From Tenacibaculum jejuense (GTDB lineage: Bacteria > Bacteroidota > Bacteroidia > Flavobacteriales > Flavobacteriaceae), in NCBI RefSeq assembly GCF_900198195.1, contig NZ_LT899436.1:4306001-4370000 (forward strand): a DNA stretch of 64,000 bases. Direction: 5' to 3'. Shown piece by piece: positions 25,776 through 33,172 of the stretch. The notes below the pieces were generated by a model, which was not told where the DNA came from, did not search any database, and saw only the letters and a program-made list of their open reading frames with translations. The position numbers and the translations under genes were made by a program. Position 1 is the first letter of the stretch. Every line of letters starts with the position of its first letter.

Positions 25776-26442
25776 TCGATATACTTTTTATCCTTCTGTC
25801 TTCACTTCTATTGTTTTTCTTAAGCGCTAAACTATACTCAGCTAGAACAACTTTCACATCATCGAACATATCATTCTTCAACTCAGCAACAGATTGCATA
25901 TTATAACCAAAAAGCTTCTTCTTTTTTAATTTCTTTATGGTAGATTCCCCTCTTCTTAAGGCAACTTCTTTGTCTATGATAAAAGCTTTTATGGTGTGGA
26001 TATTATCGTCTAATTTCTCATTTGTTTGAAAACTTTCGTACAATGCATTTATTTCTTCTTTTGAAGCATATAGAAACTTCCACTTTACCATGTTAGTGTA
26101 CTTACTTAATTTCTTTTGTAACGCTTCCGTTTGGCTTTTGTACGCTTTATCTACAAATGAAATTAACTGAAAATCTGTGTATCCATAAAATTTCTTATAA
26201 ATCTTTTCATTCAAATTAAAGATCTCTCCTCTACTATCTGTAGTATCTTTTCCTATGAAGTTTACAACTGTAACCTTTCCTTTAAACTTTAATTTTTTAT
26301 CAATGTTACTCACATCAATAACATTTTTAGTTACAATAGGAAGTTTACCGAAATTATAAGTTCCCATTTGTAGATATATATAAAACAATAATGGAACTAT
26401 AAATAGGATAAAAAGAACTAAATGTTTTTTACTAATTTTCAT
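25762..26442 (-). CDS. Cysteine-free Sco-like membrane-anchored protein
   Basis: 226 residues with an N-terminal membrane helix (HLVLFILFIVPLLFYIYLQM) and a thioredoxin-like core that follows the neighbouring Sco protein in layout (FGKLPIV, then FKGKVTVVNFIGKDTTDSRG where Sco has GKVYVVEFFFTTCPTIC). There is no cysteine anywhere in the protein, so it cannot bind copper through thiols or do thiol chemistry. It probably arose by duplication of Sco and now plays a structural part in oxidase assembly; function unproven. Overlap of 14 bases with the Sco gene suggests coupled translation. Confidence 0.75.
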   Translation of the reverse strand: MKISKKHLVLFILFIVPLLFYIYLQMGTYNFGKLPIVTKNVIDVSNIDKKLKFKGKVTVVNFIGKDTTDSRGEIFNLNEKIYKKFYGYTDFQLISFVDKAYKSQTEALQKKLSKYTNMVKWKFLYASKEEINALYESFQTNEKLDDNIHTIKAFIIDKEVALRRGESTIKKLKKKKLFGYNMQSVAELKNDMFDDVKVVLAEYSLALKKNNRSEDRRIKSISNEEK

Positions 26443-26463
26443 TAAAAGTGTATAGTTTAAAGC

Positions 26464-26487
26464 AAAAAAAAGGTGGTTAAAACCACC
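26464..26487 (-). terminator. Terminator or attenuator between cox and sco genes
   Basis: Minus-strand hairpin GGTGGTT / AACCACC (26487-26472) with a two-base loop followed by eight T (26471-26464). It lies 12 bases past the subunit IV stop and 22 bases before the next start. Confidence 0.8.
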
Positions 26488-26498
26488 AATTTATATTA

Positions 26499-26837
26499 TT
26501 ACCATTTAATTAATGGCGCTAATGTATCATATAAATAATCGCCTTCTAAAAGTACTATAAATAATAAGTAACAAATTAAGAAAACTCCTGTCCATACTAT
26601 AGATCTTCTAAACCATTTTTTCTCTCCTTCTAAGTGCATGAACGCCCAAGCAATATAATAAGCCTTTGCTAAGGTTAATATAATGAATATCCAGTTTAAC
26701 CAACTTGTACCTGGACCATGTAGGTGTAAAGCGTCTGGTTTTACAATACCTAAACCTACTTCTACTGCAGTGATAATAGATAATATTGCTAATACTATCC
26801 AGATTCTTTTATTTGACTCGTGTGTATGACCTGCCAT
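26499..26837 (-). CDS. Cytochrome c oxidase subunit IV family protein
   Basis: 112 residues, three membrane helices (IWIVLAILSIITAVEVGLGI; WLNWIFIILTLAKAYYIAWA; IVWTGVFLICYLLFIVLLEG). The EVGLGI, AKAYYIAWAFMHLEGEKKW pattern is that of the bacterial caa3/quinol oxidase subunit IV family (CtaF/CyoD-like). Third oxidase gene of the minus-strand operon; catalytic subunits I and II are not in the window. Confidence 0.88.
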   Translation of the reverse strand: MAGHTHESNKRIWIVLAILSIITAVEVGLGIVKPDALHLHGPGTSWLNWIFIILTLAKAYYIAWAFMHLEGEKKWFRRSIVWTGVFLICYLLFIVLLEGDYLYDTLAPLIKW

Positions 26838-26858
26838 TTTAAATACTTTAAATATTAA

Positions 26859-27839
26859 TTATACTAAGTAGAAGAATGTAAATACGAATACCCAAACTAA
26901 ATCTACAAAGTGCCAATATAATCCAACTTTTTCTACCATCTCATAATGACCTCTTTTTTCATAAGTTCCTAAAACTACATTAAAGAAGATGATGATGTTG
27001 ATTACTATTCCTGAGAATACGTGGAAACCGTGGAATCCAGTAATGAAGAAAAAGAAATCTGCAAAAATAGGGTTACCATATTCGTTATCTCTTAAATTTG
27101 CTCCTTCTACTACTAATTTCCCCTTAGCTACTTGTTTCAAACTTTCTTCTCTTGAAAGGATAATTTTCTTTTTAGTTGCTAAGTCAATTTTCTCTCCTCT
27201 CACTTGTAAAGAAGGATCATTTTTGAATGCTTCTTGTACTTGAGCTACTGAATATTGAGAAATTGTAGCTTCATTAGTGAACCATAATCCATTTTTTCTT
27301 GAGTGCTGAACTCTACCGTCAGTTCGATCACTTTGAACAAAATCAGCTAAAGCTATTTGCTCTCCATCTTTAACGAATTGAAGTATATGATTATCTGTAG
27401 TTTTTAAAGCTCCGTAAGATCCTTTAATAAATGTTTTCCATTCCCAAGCCTGAGAACCAACAAATATCAAACCAAATACGATAGTAACAAACATGTAAAA
27501 TGCTACTTTCTTTTGTTTCATTTTATGACCTGCATCTACAGCTAAAACCATTGTTACAGATGAAACGATAAGTATAAAAGTCATAAATGCAACATAATAC
27601 ATTGGGTAATTACCATGGAAAAAAGGAACGTGAGTAAATACTTCATCGGCTATTGGCCAAGAATCTATAAACTTAAAACGTGTTAAACCATAAGCAGCTA
27701 AAAACCCAGAAAAGGTTAATGCATCAGACAAGATGAAGAACCACATCATCATTTTACCATAACTAGCGCCAAATGGTCTTGCTCCACCTCCGCTCCAGGT
27801 CTCTTTATTATCAGAATTTACAGCGATATTAGCTTCCAT
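26859..27839 (-). CDS. Cytochrome c oxidase subunit III (long form with periplasmic or loop insert)
   Basis: 326 residues. Typical subunit III helices: WFFILSDALTFSGFLAAYGL, MYYVAFMTFILIVSSVTMVL, FYMFVTIVFGLIFVGSQAWE, then FFFFITGFHGFHVFSGIVIN and GLYWHFVDLVWVFVFTFFYL, with the conserved HGFHVFSG and YWHFVD motifs. Between helices (residues about 125-235) lies a hydrophilic stretch of roughly 100 residues (from FIKGSYGALKTTDN to NEYGNPIFADF) that ordinary subunit III lacks. Works with the shorter subunit III paralog encoded upstream. Confidence 0.9.
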   Translation of the reverse strand: MEANIAVNSDNKETWSGGGARPFGASYGKMMMWFFILSDALTFSGFLAAYGLTRFKFIDSWPIADEVFTHVPFFHGNYPMYYVAFMTFILIVSSVTMVLAVDAGHKMKQKKVAFYMFVTIVFGLIFVGSQAWEWKTFIKGSYGALKTTDNHILQFVKDGEQIALADFVQSDRTDGRVQHSRKNGLWFTNEATISQYSVAQVQEAFKNDPSLQVRGEKIDLATKKKIILSREESLKQVAKGKLVVEGANLRDNEYGNPIFADFFFFITGFHGFHVFSGIVINIIIFFNVVLGTYEKRGHYEMVEKVGLYWHFVDLVWVFVFTFFYLV

Positions 27840-27896
27840 AAATATCTTTATCAGTTAAATTTTGTTAAATCGTCCGCCAAAATTACACATTTTTAA

Positions 27897-28481
27897 TCAT
27901 CTAATGAAATAGAAAAAGAAAAATAGATAAATCCATAAAACATCTACAAAATGCCAAAAGATTCCACCTAGTTCAAAACCAAGCATATCGGCGGAACTGT
28001 ACTTCTTTTTAAAATGATTATAAATAACAACAATTAGCACTATAATTCCTCCTAAAAGGTGTAAAACGTGCATAAAAGTAATGATCAATAATAATGATAC
28101 TGAAACTGTACTACCAGGTCCTGTGAAATACAAACCTGAATTTCTTAGTTGTTCAAAACCTATATATTGATACCAAACAAACCCTAACCCTAGTAAAAAA
28201 GTTAGACTTAATAATATAAACGATATCTTTAGTTTATCTTGTTTTAAGAATCGATGCGATAAAAACAAAGTAATACTACTTAAAACAATTAAAACAGTAC
28301 TAACATAAAAAGCTTGAGGTAAATCAAAAGTTACCCAATCATCTCTCTTCATACTTATTATGTACGCACTCGTTAAACCAGCAAAAAACATTACCATACT
28401 GATAAGTGAAACCCATAGCATCGGTTTAGCTGATTTTCTTTTCGCTACTCTTAACTCGTTATCAACTTGAGCTCTATTCAT
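27897..28481 (-). CDS. Heme-copper oxidase subunit III, short paralog
   Basis: 194 residues, five membrane helices (MLWVSLISMVMFFAGLTSAY; LLLIITFMHVLHLLGGIIVL; FWHFVDVLWIYLFFFFYFI). It has HVLHLLGG and WHFVDVLW, the same motifs as the longer paralog, but lacks the first helices and the insert. Bacteroidota oxidase operons often carry this pair in tandem. The start ATG overlaps the cyoE stop by one base. Confidence 0.9.
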   Translation of the reverse strand: MNRAQVDNELRVAKRKSAKPMLWVSLISMVMFFAGLTSAYIISMKRDDWVTFDLPQAFYVSTVLIVLSSITLFLSHRFLKQDKLKISFILLSLTFLLGLGFVWYQYIGFEQLRNSGLYFTGPGSTVSVSLLLIITFMHVLHLLGGIIVLIVVIYNHFKKKYSSADMLGFELGGIFWHFVDVLWIYLFFFFYFIR

Positions 28482-29380
28482 TAGTGTAAAAATTTATCAA
28501 TAACATATATAATAGGCAATACTGTGATGTAAAACACACTTGCCAACATTAACTTTCTTGCATCTAAATTTGACTCTGATTTATACAACTTTATTGCATA
28601 AAACAACATCAACAATCCTAATATAGCTACGATAATTGCCGTAATAGGGTATATATATAAACTACCTGTACTCTTTAAAACTGGTGCAATAGAGATTAAA
28701 ATCATCACTGCAGTATAAAATATCATTTGAACAACAGCTCCTTTATCTTTTTTATCCATAGGAAGCATATGAAGGCCTGCTTTATTGTATTCTTCAAATT
28801 GTAGCCAACCAATGGCCCAAAAATGAGGAAACTGCCAGAAAAACTGAATCATAAATAAGAAGCCCGCTTCAATACCAAACTTACCTGTGGCTGCAACCCA
28901 ACCTAACATAAAAGGAATAGCTCCAGGAATTGCTCCAACGAAAACTGCTAAAGGTGTTACAGCTTTTAAAGGAGTGTAAGCACTTGTGTACAAAAAAATA
29001 GATATTGCTCCGAACAATGCACATTTTGGATTAATAGCGTACAATATCACAATACCAGATATCGTAAATAAAGTAGCTATGGTTAATGCAATTGTGGGAC
29101 TCATTCTTCCAGAAGGCAATGGTCTATCTTTTGTTCTTTGCATTAATTTATCTATATCTTTCTCTATGACTTGATTGAATGCATTTGAGGCACCAACCAT
29201 CAAAAAACCACCTGTAGCCAACATAAGTATTGTTGTAAATTCTATAGTGTCTGCACCTAATAAATATCCGGCTATTGATGTAAATACAACACTTACTGAA
29301 AGCCCTACTTTAGTAAGCTGCTTAAAATCTAAAAAAACTGTTTTCAATATCGACTTATCTTCAACCAAAACTAAACCCAC
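28481..29380 (-). CDS. cyoE: Heme O synthase (protoheme IX farnesyltransferase)
   Basis: 299 residues, UbiA-type prenyltransferase with about eight or nine membrane helices. Farnesyl-diphosphate/Mg motif NAFNQVIEKDIDKLMQRT and the RPLPSGRMSP loop are intact, and the second Asp-rich region reads FPHFWAIGWLQFEEYNKAGL. It turns heme B into heme O for the oxidase. The start is GTG at 29380: no in-frame ATG lies upstream, and a -7 promoter element at 29403-29410 would start the transcript only about 15 bases earlier. First gene of the oxidase operon. Confidence 0.92.
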   Translation of the reverse strand: MGLVLVEDKSILKTVFLDFKQLTKVGLSVSVVFTSIAGYLLGADTIEFTTILMLATGGFLMVGASNAFNQVIEKDIDKLMQRTKDRPLPSGRMSPTIALTIATLFTISGIVILYAINPKCALFGAISIFLYTSAYTPLKAVTPLAVFVGAIPGAIPFMLGWVAATGKFGIEAGFLFMIQFFWQFPHFWAIGWLQFEEYNKAGLHMLPMDKKDKGAVVQMIFYTAVMILISIAPVLKSTGSLYIYPITAIIVAILGLLMLFYAIKLYKSESNLDARKLMLASVFYITVLPIIYVIDKFLH

Positions 29381-29402
29381 CTTGCTAATTCCAAATTTTT
29401 TG

Positions 29403-29410
29403 CAAAGATA
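29403..29410 (-). promoter_or_regulatory. -7 element of the oxidase operon promoter
   Basis: Minus strand TATCTTTG, 22 bases before the GTG start of cyoE. No clear -33 element was seen at the right distance. Confidence 0.45.
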
Positions 29411-29490
29411 TTCTATAATAGTGTAACCACCATGTTTTTTGAGTTTTATTACATTGTAAAAATATTTTATTTAAAAAATTATGTTTTTTG

Positions 29491-29521
29491 TTTGCAGAAT
29501 AAAAAAACCATTGTATATTTG
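29491..29521 (+). promoter_or_regulatory. tRNA promoter, copy 1
   Basis: TTTG (29491-29494), 19 bases, TATATTTG (29514-29521): a full consensus promoter 71 bases before the first tRNA-Leu. Confidence 0.8.
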
Positions 29522-29551
29522 CACCCGCAATAACAATTGCACAAGTTCTTA
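29492..29551 (+). repeat. Duplicated tRNA promoter block, copy 1
   Basis: Sixty bases that recur at 29822-29881 with one mismatch (position 29497 G, 29827 A). Ends just before the copies diverge into different tRNA leaders. Confidence 0.95.
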
Positions 29552-29592
29552 AATTTGCATATCACTTTTGATATTAAAAATTTAATCACCAT

Positions 29593-29678
29593 GCAGAAGT
29601 GGTGGAATTGGTAGACACGTTGGACTTAAAATCCAATGGGCCGTAATGCCCGTGCGGGTTCAAGTCCCGCCTTCTGTA
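29593..29678 (+). tRNA. tRNA-Leu (anticodon UAA)
   Basis: Acceptor arms GCAGAAG / CTTCTGT, discriminator A, long variable arm (class II), anticodon stem TTGGA/TCCAA with loop CTTAAAA, anticodon TAA; T-arm GCGGGTTCAAGTCCCGC. CCA is not encoded. Identical over 86 bases to the copy at 29986. Confidence 0.98.
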
Positions 29679-29680
29679 CT

Positions 29681-29720
29681 AAACCGTTATTAATCTTACG
29701 ATTTTTAACGGTTTTTTGTT
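29681..29720 (+). terminator. Terminator of first tRNA unit
   Basis: AAACCGTTA (29681-29689) / TAACGGTTT (29706-29714) followed by TTTGTTT. Nearly the same hairpin follows the second unit. Confidence 0.85.
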
Positions 29721-29820
29721 TACAAAACATTTTTTTCAACTATTCGATCATTCTTTTCTTTTTAAAACTAGACATTTAATCATTTTACTTGAAAAAAGTT
29801 ATTTTAATTATAGTTTTTCA

Positions 29821-29851
29821 CTTGCAAAATAAAAAAACCATTGTATATTTG
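29821..29851 (+). promoter_or_regulatory. tRNA promoter, copy 2
   Basis: TTG (29822-29824), 19 bases, TATATTTG (29844-29851), driving the tRNA-Gly/tRNA-Leu pair. Confidence 0.8.
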
Positions 29852-29881
29852 CACCCGCAATAACAATTGCACAAGTTCTTA
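29822..29881 (+). repeat. Duplicated tRNA promoter block, copy 2
   Basis: Matches 29492-29551 with one mismatch at an offset of 330 bases. Confidence 0.95.
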
Positions 29882-29893
29882 TAAAAGGCTAAT

Positions 29894-29965
29894 GCGAAAG
29901 TAGCTCAGGGGTAGAGCATCACCTTGCCAAGGTGAGGGTCGCGGGTTCAAATCCCGTCTTTCGCT
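29894..29965 (+). tRNA. tRNA-Gly (anticodon GCC)
   Basis: Acceptor arms GCGAAAG / CTTTCGC, discriminator T, anticodon stem TCACC/GGTGA with loop TTGCCAA, anticodon GCC; T-arm CGGGTTCAAATCCCG. 72 bases, CCA not encoded. Twenty bases before the second tRNA-Leu, same transcript. Confidence 0.97.
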
Positions 29966-29985
29966 CTAACTCTTAAAAATACCAT

Positions 29986-30071
29986 GCAGAAGTGGTGGAA
30001 TTGGTAGACACGTTGGACTTAAAATCCAATGGGCCGTAATGCCCGTGCGGGTTCAAGTCCCGCCTTCTGTA
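29986..30071 (+). tRNA. tRNA-Leu (anticodon UAA), second copy
   Basis: Same 86-base sequence as the tRNA at 29593-29678, with the same leader ACCAT and the same ACTAAACCGTTATTAATCTT follow-on. Confidence 0.98.
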
Positions 30072-30073
30072 CT

Positions 30074-30113
30074 AAACCGTTATTAATCTTATGATTTTTA
30101 ACGGTTTTTTTAT
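30074..30113 (+). terminator. Terminator of second tRNA unit
   Basis: AAACCGTTA (30074-30082) / TAACGGTTT (30099-30107), then TTTTATTT; one base differs from the copy at 29681 (loop ATGA for ACGA). Confidence 0.85.
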
Positions 30114-30243
30114 TTAAAAAATAAAACCTCTATTCTCTCCTCATTTATTATACTTACTTAATTATACAGTCTAAAAGCAAGTTTTAACAGCGATATAACG
30201 TTGTATAAAAACACCTTGACTACGAGATTTGTAAGAAAACAAA

Positions 30244-31707
30244 ATGCAAAATTTCGAATACATTTTAATCTTAAGCACTTTAGGCTTCCTCTTTATCAAA
30301 AAATTTATTAACACTAAAGCTAAGAAATCTTATTTACTAGGATATTTTTCCCTTATACTATTCATCCATTTAATCATGGAAGGATACAGATGGCAAATGA
30401 TTCCTACATATGTGCTAATAATTATCTCTGTTTTTGCAATTATTAAACAACATAAAAAGAAGCATCATATTATAGTTCGTATTTTAAAAACAATAGGAAT
30501 TGTTTTATTAACTGGTATTGGTTTTTTACTTCCTTCTCTCCTACCTATTTTCAAACTACCTAAAACAACAGGGGCTTATAAAGTAGGAACACAAGACCTC
30601 TTCTTAAAAACGAATCGTGAAGAAATTATCACTTCAATTACAACAGATAAAAGAGAACTTACAATAAAAGTTTGGTATCCTTCAAATGACAAAAAAGGAA
30701 CAAAAGACTATTACATTGATAAAGCTGGTAGATATGGCTTCGCAAAAAAATACGGATTACCTAATTCAACATTTAACTATTTGAACAAAATAGAAACAGA
30801 AGTTTATAAAAATATTAATGTCGCAGAAGAAAAGTTTCCTGTTCTAATTTTTTCCCATGGATATCATTCAAAAGCGAATGGTTATTATGCTTTACTTTCT
30901 GAAATTGCTAGCCATGGTTTTATAATATTTGCTATAAATCACACCTATGAAAGTACTGGCTCACATTTCCCTGATGATTCTATAAAATACTTTAGTTATG
31001 AGTTTGCTAATAAAATTGAAAAAGATTCTTGGAACACTATAGAACCATCTATTAAAGCTTTTCAACAAAATATGACTTTTGAAAATCGTCATCCCATAGT
31101 TCGAAAAAGTTTGACGTCTTATTTCGTAAAAAATATGATTAAACGCTGGGCTGAAGATATTAACTCTGTTACTGCAAAGTTAAACGAATATAATTCTGAA
31201 GGATTTTTTGAAAATAGATTAGATCTTAATAAAATTGGTGTTTTCGGACACTCAAGAGGAGGCGCAGCAGCAGGAGAAGCTTTATTAATTAATAATAAAA
31301 TAAAAGCAGGAGCTAATTTAGATGGTGTACAGTGGGGACAAATTGTAGATACAACTTTTCAAAAACCTTTTCTCTTTCTTTCTTCAGATTGGCCAGAAAA
31401 ACACCCAAATTACAACAAACACGCATACGTCAATAAAAGTACCTCTTATTTCTACGAAGCTAAAATTTTACAATCAGGGCACAGCAACTTTATGGACATA
31501 CCATTTATGATACCATTACAATCAATCAATGAATCTGGAAATATTAATCCAGAACTAGCAATTAATATCAGTAGAAAACTTGTTATTGCATTTTTTAAAA
31601 AACATCTTAAAGCAGAAAAAATTGATCTTAATACATTACAATATCCCGAACTAACTTTAGAAGTATTTCAAAACAAAAATCTTACAAAAAATGACCAAAA
31701 TCAGTAA
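30244..31707 (+). CDS. Alpha/beta hydrolase of the PAF-acetylhydrolase II type, membrane anchored
   Basis: 487 residues. The first 110 hold four hydrophobic segments (YILILSTLGFLFIKKFI; GYFSLILFIHLIMEGY; TYVLIIISVFAIIK; IGIVLLTGIGFLLPSLLPIF). The rest is an alpha/beta hydrolase: FPVLIFSHGYHSKANGY (oxyanion region), nucleophile serine in VFGHSRGGAAAGEAL, acid in NLDGVQW and His in SGHSNFMD, the layout of platelet-activating-factor acetylhydrolase and bacterial polyester/lipid esterases. Predicted to cut short acyl chains from a lipid or ester at the membrane. Transcribed alone after the tRNA cluster. Confidence 0.82.
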   Translation: MQNFEYILILSTLGFLFIKKFINTKAKKSYLLGYFSLILFIHLIMEGYRWQMIPTYVLIIISVFAIIKQHKKKHHIIVRILKTIGIVLLTGIGFLLPSLLPIFKLPKTTGAYKVGTQDLFLKTNREEIITSITTDKRELTIKVWYPSNDKKGTKDYYIDKAGRYGFAKKYGLPNSTFNYLNKIETEVYKNINVAEEKFPVLIFSHGYHSKANGYYALLSEIASHGFIIFAINHTYESTGSHFPDDSIKYFSYEFANKIEKDSWNTIEPSIKAFQQNMTFENRHPIVRKSLTSYFVKNMIKRWAEDINSVTAKLNEYNSEGFFENRLDLNKIGVFGHSRGGAAAGEALLINNKIKAGANLDGVQWGQIVDTTFQKPFLFLSSDWPEKHPNYNKHAYVNKSTSYFYEAKILQSGHSNFMDIPFMIPLQSINESGNINPELAINISRKLVIAFFKKHLKAEKIDLNTLQYPELTLEVFQNKNLTKNDQNQ

Positions 31708-31840
31708 TATTTAAACCATCTATCAAACTTTAAGAAACTTTAACATAAAAACCCAATCTCTTAACCGTTGATTTACAGCACTATAAAAAATACCACAAAA
31801 AAAACCATGTTTTTCCTGTATTTATACTTTTTAATTGCTT

Positions 31841-31848
31841 TATATTTG
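31841..31848 (+). promoter_or_regulatory. -7 element of small RNA gene, copy 1
   Basis: TATATTTG one base before hairpin 1 of the small RNA. The region 17-23 bases upstream lacks a good TTTG (CCTG at 31815-31818 is the nearest). Confidence 0.6.
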
Positions 31849-31849
31849 T

Positions 31850-31927
31850 AGTGTTCTCAGAGACGTTTGAGAACACTTTTTCTTTTTCATAGCAATTTTC
31901 CCACTCAATCTTTGAGTGGGTTTTTTT
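31850..31927 (+). ncRNA. Candidate small RNA, copy 1 (two hairpins joined by a pyrimidine linker)
   Basis: Hairpin 1: AGTGTTCTCA (31850-31859) / TGAGAACACT (31868-31877), ten perfect pairs. Linker TTTTCTTTTTCATAGCAA, then TTTT. Hairpin 2: CCCACTCAA (31900-31908) / TTGAGTGGG (31912-31920), then seven T, an intrinsic terminator. A TATATTTG promoter element ends two bases upstream. Length about 78 bases; no protein frame with a start fits. A second copy on the other strand at 60214-60283 shares promoter, linker and terminator, while hairpin 1 has a different sequence but the same position. It could be a member of a catalogued flavobacterial RNA family such as Flavo-1; I cannot check. Confidence 0.75.
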
Positions 31928-32015
31928 ATTTAAATTAATTATTGTACTTTTTTTTGGAACACTCTTTGTAAAGTTCTTGTAAAAAATCCGTCTACTATTA
32001 TAAATAACAATTATC

Positions 32016-32726
32016 ATGAAGAAAATCGTTTTTATCCTATCCATATTTTTATCAGCAACTGTAATTGCTCAAACGGCTACATTCAATACATTATTAAATA
32101 AACATGTAGACACTAAGGGAAATGTTAATTATAAAGCATTAAAAAAAGATGAAGCTACTTTAGATTCTTATTTAGCATATTTAAACCAAACAACGCCTAG
32201 CAGTTCTTGGTCTAAAAACAAGCAAAAAGCTTTTTGGATGAATGCTTATAATGCATATACAATAAAATTAATTTTAGAGAACTACCCATTAAAGAGTATC
32301 ACTAAAATTAAAAAGAAAGGTAAAAGCGCATGGAAAATACCATTTGCAAAAGTTGGTGGTAAAACATATACTTTAGATCATATAGAACATAATATTTTAA
32401 GAAAAAAGTTATTCGATCCAAGAATTCATGTTGGTGTAAATTGTGCTTCTGATTCTTGTCCTAAATTACACAATAAAGCTTTTACAGCTAAAAATGTAGA
32501 TAGTGAATTAGAAAGCTTAATGAAGCAATTCATAAATGATTCAAAAAGAAATAAATTAAACAAAAAGAAAACAATACACATCTCAGAAATCTTCAACTGG
32601 TTTAAAGGAGATTTCACAAAAGAAGGTTCTATTGTAGACTATATTAATAAGTATGCTGATGAAAAAGTAGCTAGCGATGCTAAAATCCATCACTTACCTT
32701 ACGACTGGAATCTAAACGGAAAATAG
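32016..32726 (+). CDS. DUF547 secreted protein
   Basis: 236 residues with signal peptide (MKKIVFILSIFLSATVIAQ). DUF547 landmarks: KQKAFWMNAYNAYTIKLILE near 70 and FDPRIHVGVNCASDSCPKLH near 140, with two Cys in the second, and a WFKGDF segment towards the end. The fold resembles cysteine proteases/transglutaminases but activity is unproven. It lies 35 bases before the arsenosugar operon in the same direction and may be read with it. Confidence 0.88.
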   Translation: MKKIVFILSIFLSATVIAQTATFNTLLNKHVDTKGNVNYKALKKDEATLDSYLAYLNQTTPSSSWSKNKQKAFWMNAYNAYTIKLILENYPLKSITKIKKKGKSAWKIPFAKVGGKTYTLDHIEHNILRKKLFDPRIHVGVNCASDSCPKLHNKAFTAKNVDSELESLMKQFINDSKRNKLNKKKTIHISEIFNWFKGDFTKEGSIVDYINKYADEKVASDAKIHHLPYDWNLNGK

Positions 32727-32761
32727 TATCTTTAGTTTTCTAAACACATAAGAAATTATCA

Positions 32762-33097
32762 ATGTCTAAAACATATTACGATCCTTCAGACTTAAGAAAG
32801 TTTGGAAAAATCACAGAATGGAGCGAAGAACTTGGAAACAAGTTCTTCGACTATTATGGAAAAGTTTTTGAAGAAGGAGCACTTACTGCTCGTGAAAAAA
32901 GCTTAATTGCTTTAGCTGTAGCACACACAGAGCAATGTCCTTATTGTATTGATGCTTACACAAAAGACGGATTACAACGAGGCATAACTAAAGAAGAAAT
33001 GATGGAAGCAATTCATGTTGGAGCTGCTATAAAAAGTGGAGCAACTTTAGTACATGGTGTGCAAATGATGAATAAAGTGAATAAGCTTGAAATGTAA
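32762..33097 (+). CDS. AhpD/carboxymuconolactone decarboxylase-like protein of the arsenosugar operon
   Basis: 111 residues, all-helical CMD domain. The AhpD-type Cys pair is Cys59 and Cys62 in HTEQCPYCIDAYTKDG; the His that follows in true AhpD peroxidases is Tyr66 here. The family is annotated as the peroxidase-like protein associated with arsenosugar synthesis because it travels with arsM and arsS. It may deal with thiol redox or arsenic(III) handling; activity not shown. First gene of the operon; 75 bases before arsS. Confidence 0.88.
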   Translation: MSKTYYDPSDLRKFGKITEWSEELGNKFFDYYGKVFEEGALTAREKSLIALAVAHTEQCPYCIDAYTKDGLQRGITKEEMMEAIHVGAAIKSGATLVHGVQMMNKVNKLEM

Positions 33098-33172
33098 TCA
33101 TGCTATGAATTATTCTAAATTATGAATTGAACTTGATTTCGTTTATAATTTTTAATTCACAATTAAAACTCA

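Noticed and set aside
29492..30113. Integrated element at the tRNA genes
   Set aside because: No integrase, no att-like partial tRNA copy and no foreign gene nearby; the repeats include promoters and terminators and fit a tandem duplication.
31781..32044. Reverse-strand frame of 87 codons over the small RNA and DUF547 start
   Set aside because: It is antisense to the small RNA and to the DUF547 promoter. Its similarity to the transferase tail at 60215-60278 comes from the shared RNA linker and terminator, not from a protein.
33098..33172. Regulatory element between the AhpD-like gene and arsS
   Set aside because: The 75 bases are AT-rich with loose ATTCATAATT repeats, but no palindrome, ArsR-like site or promoter element could be defined.
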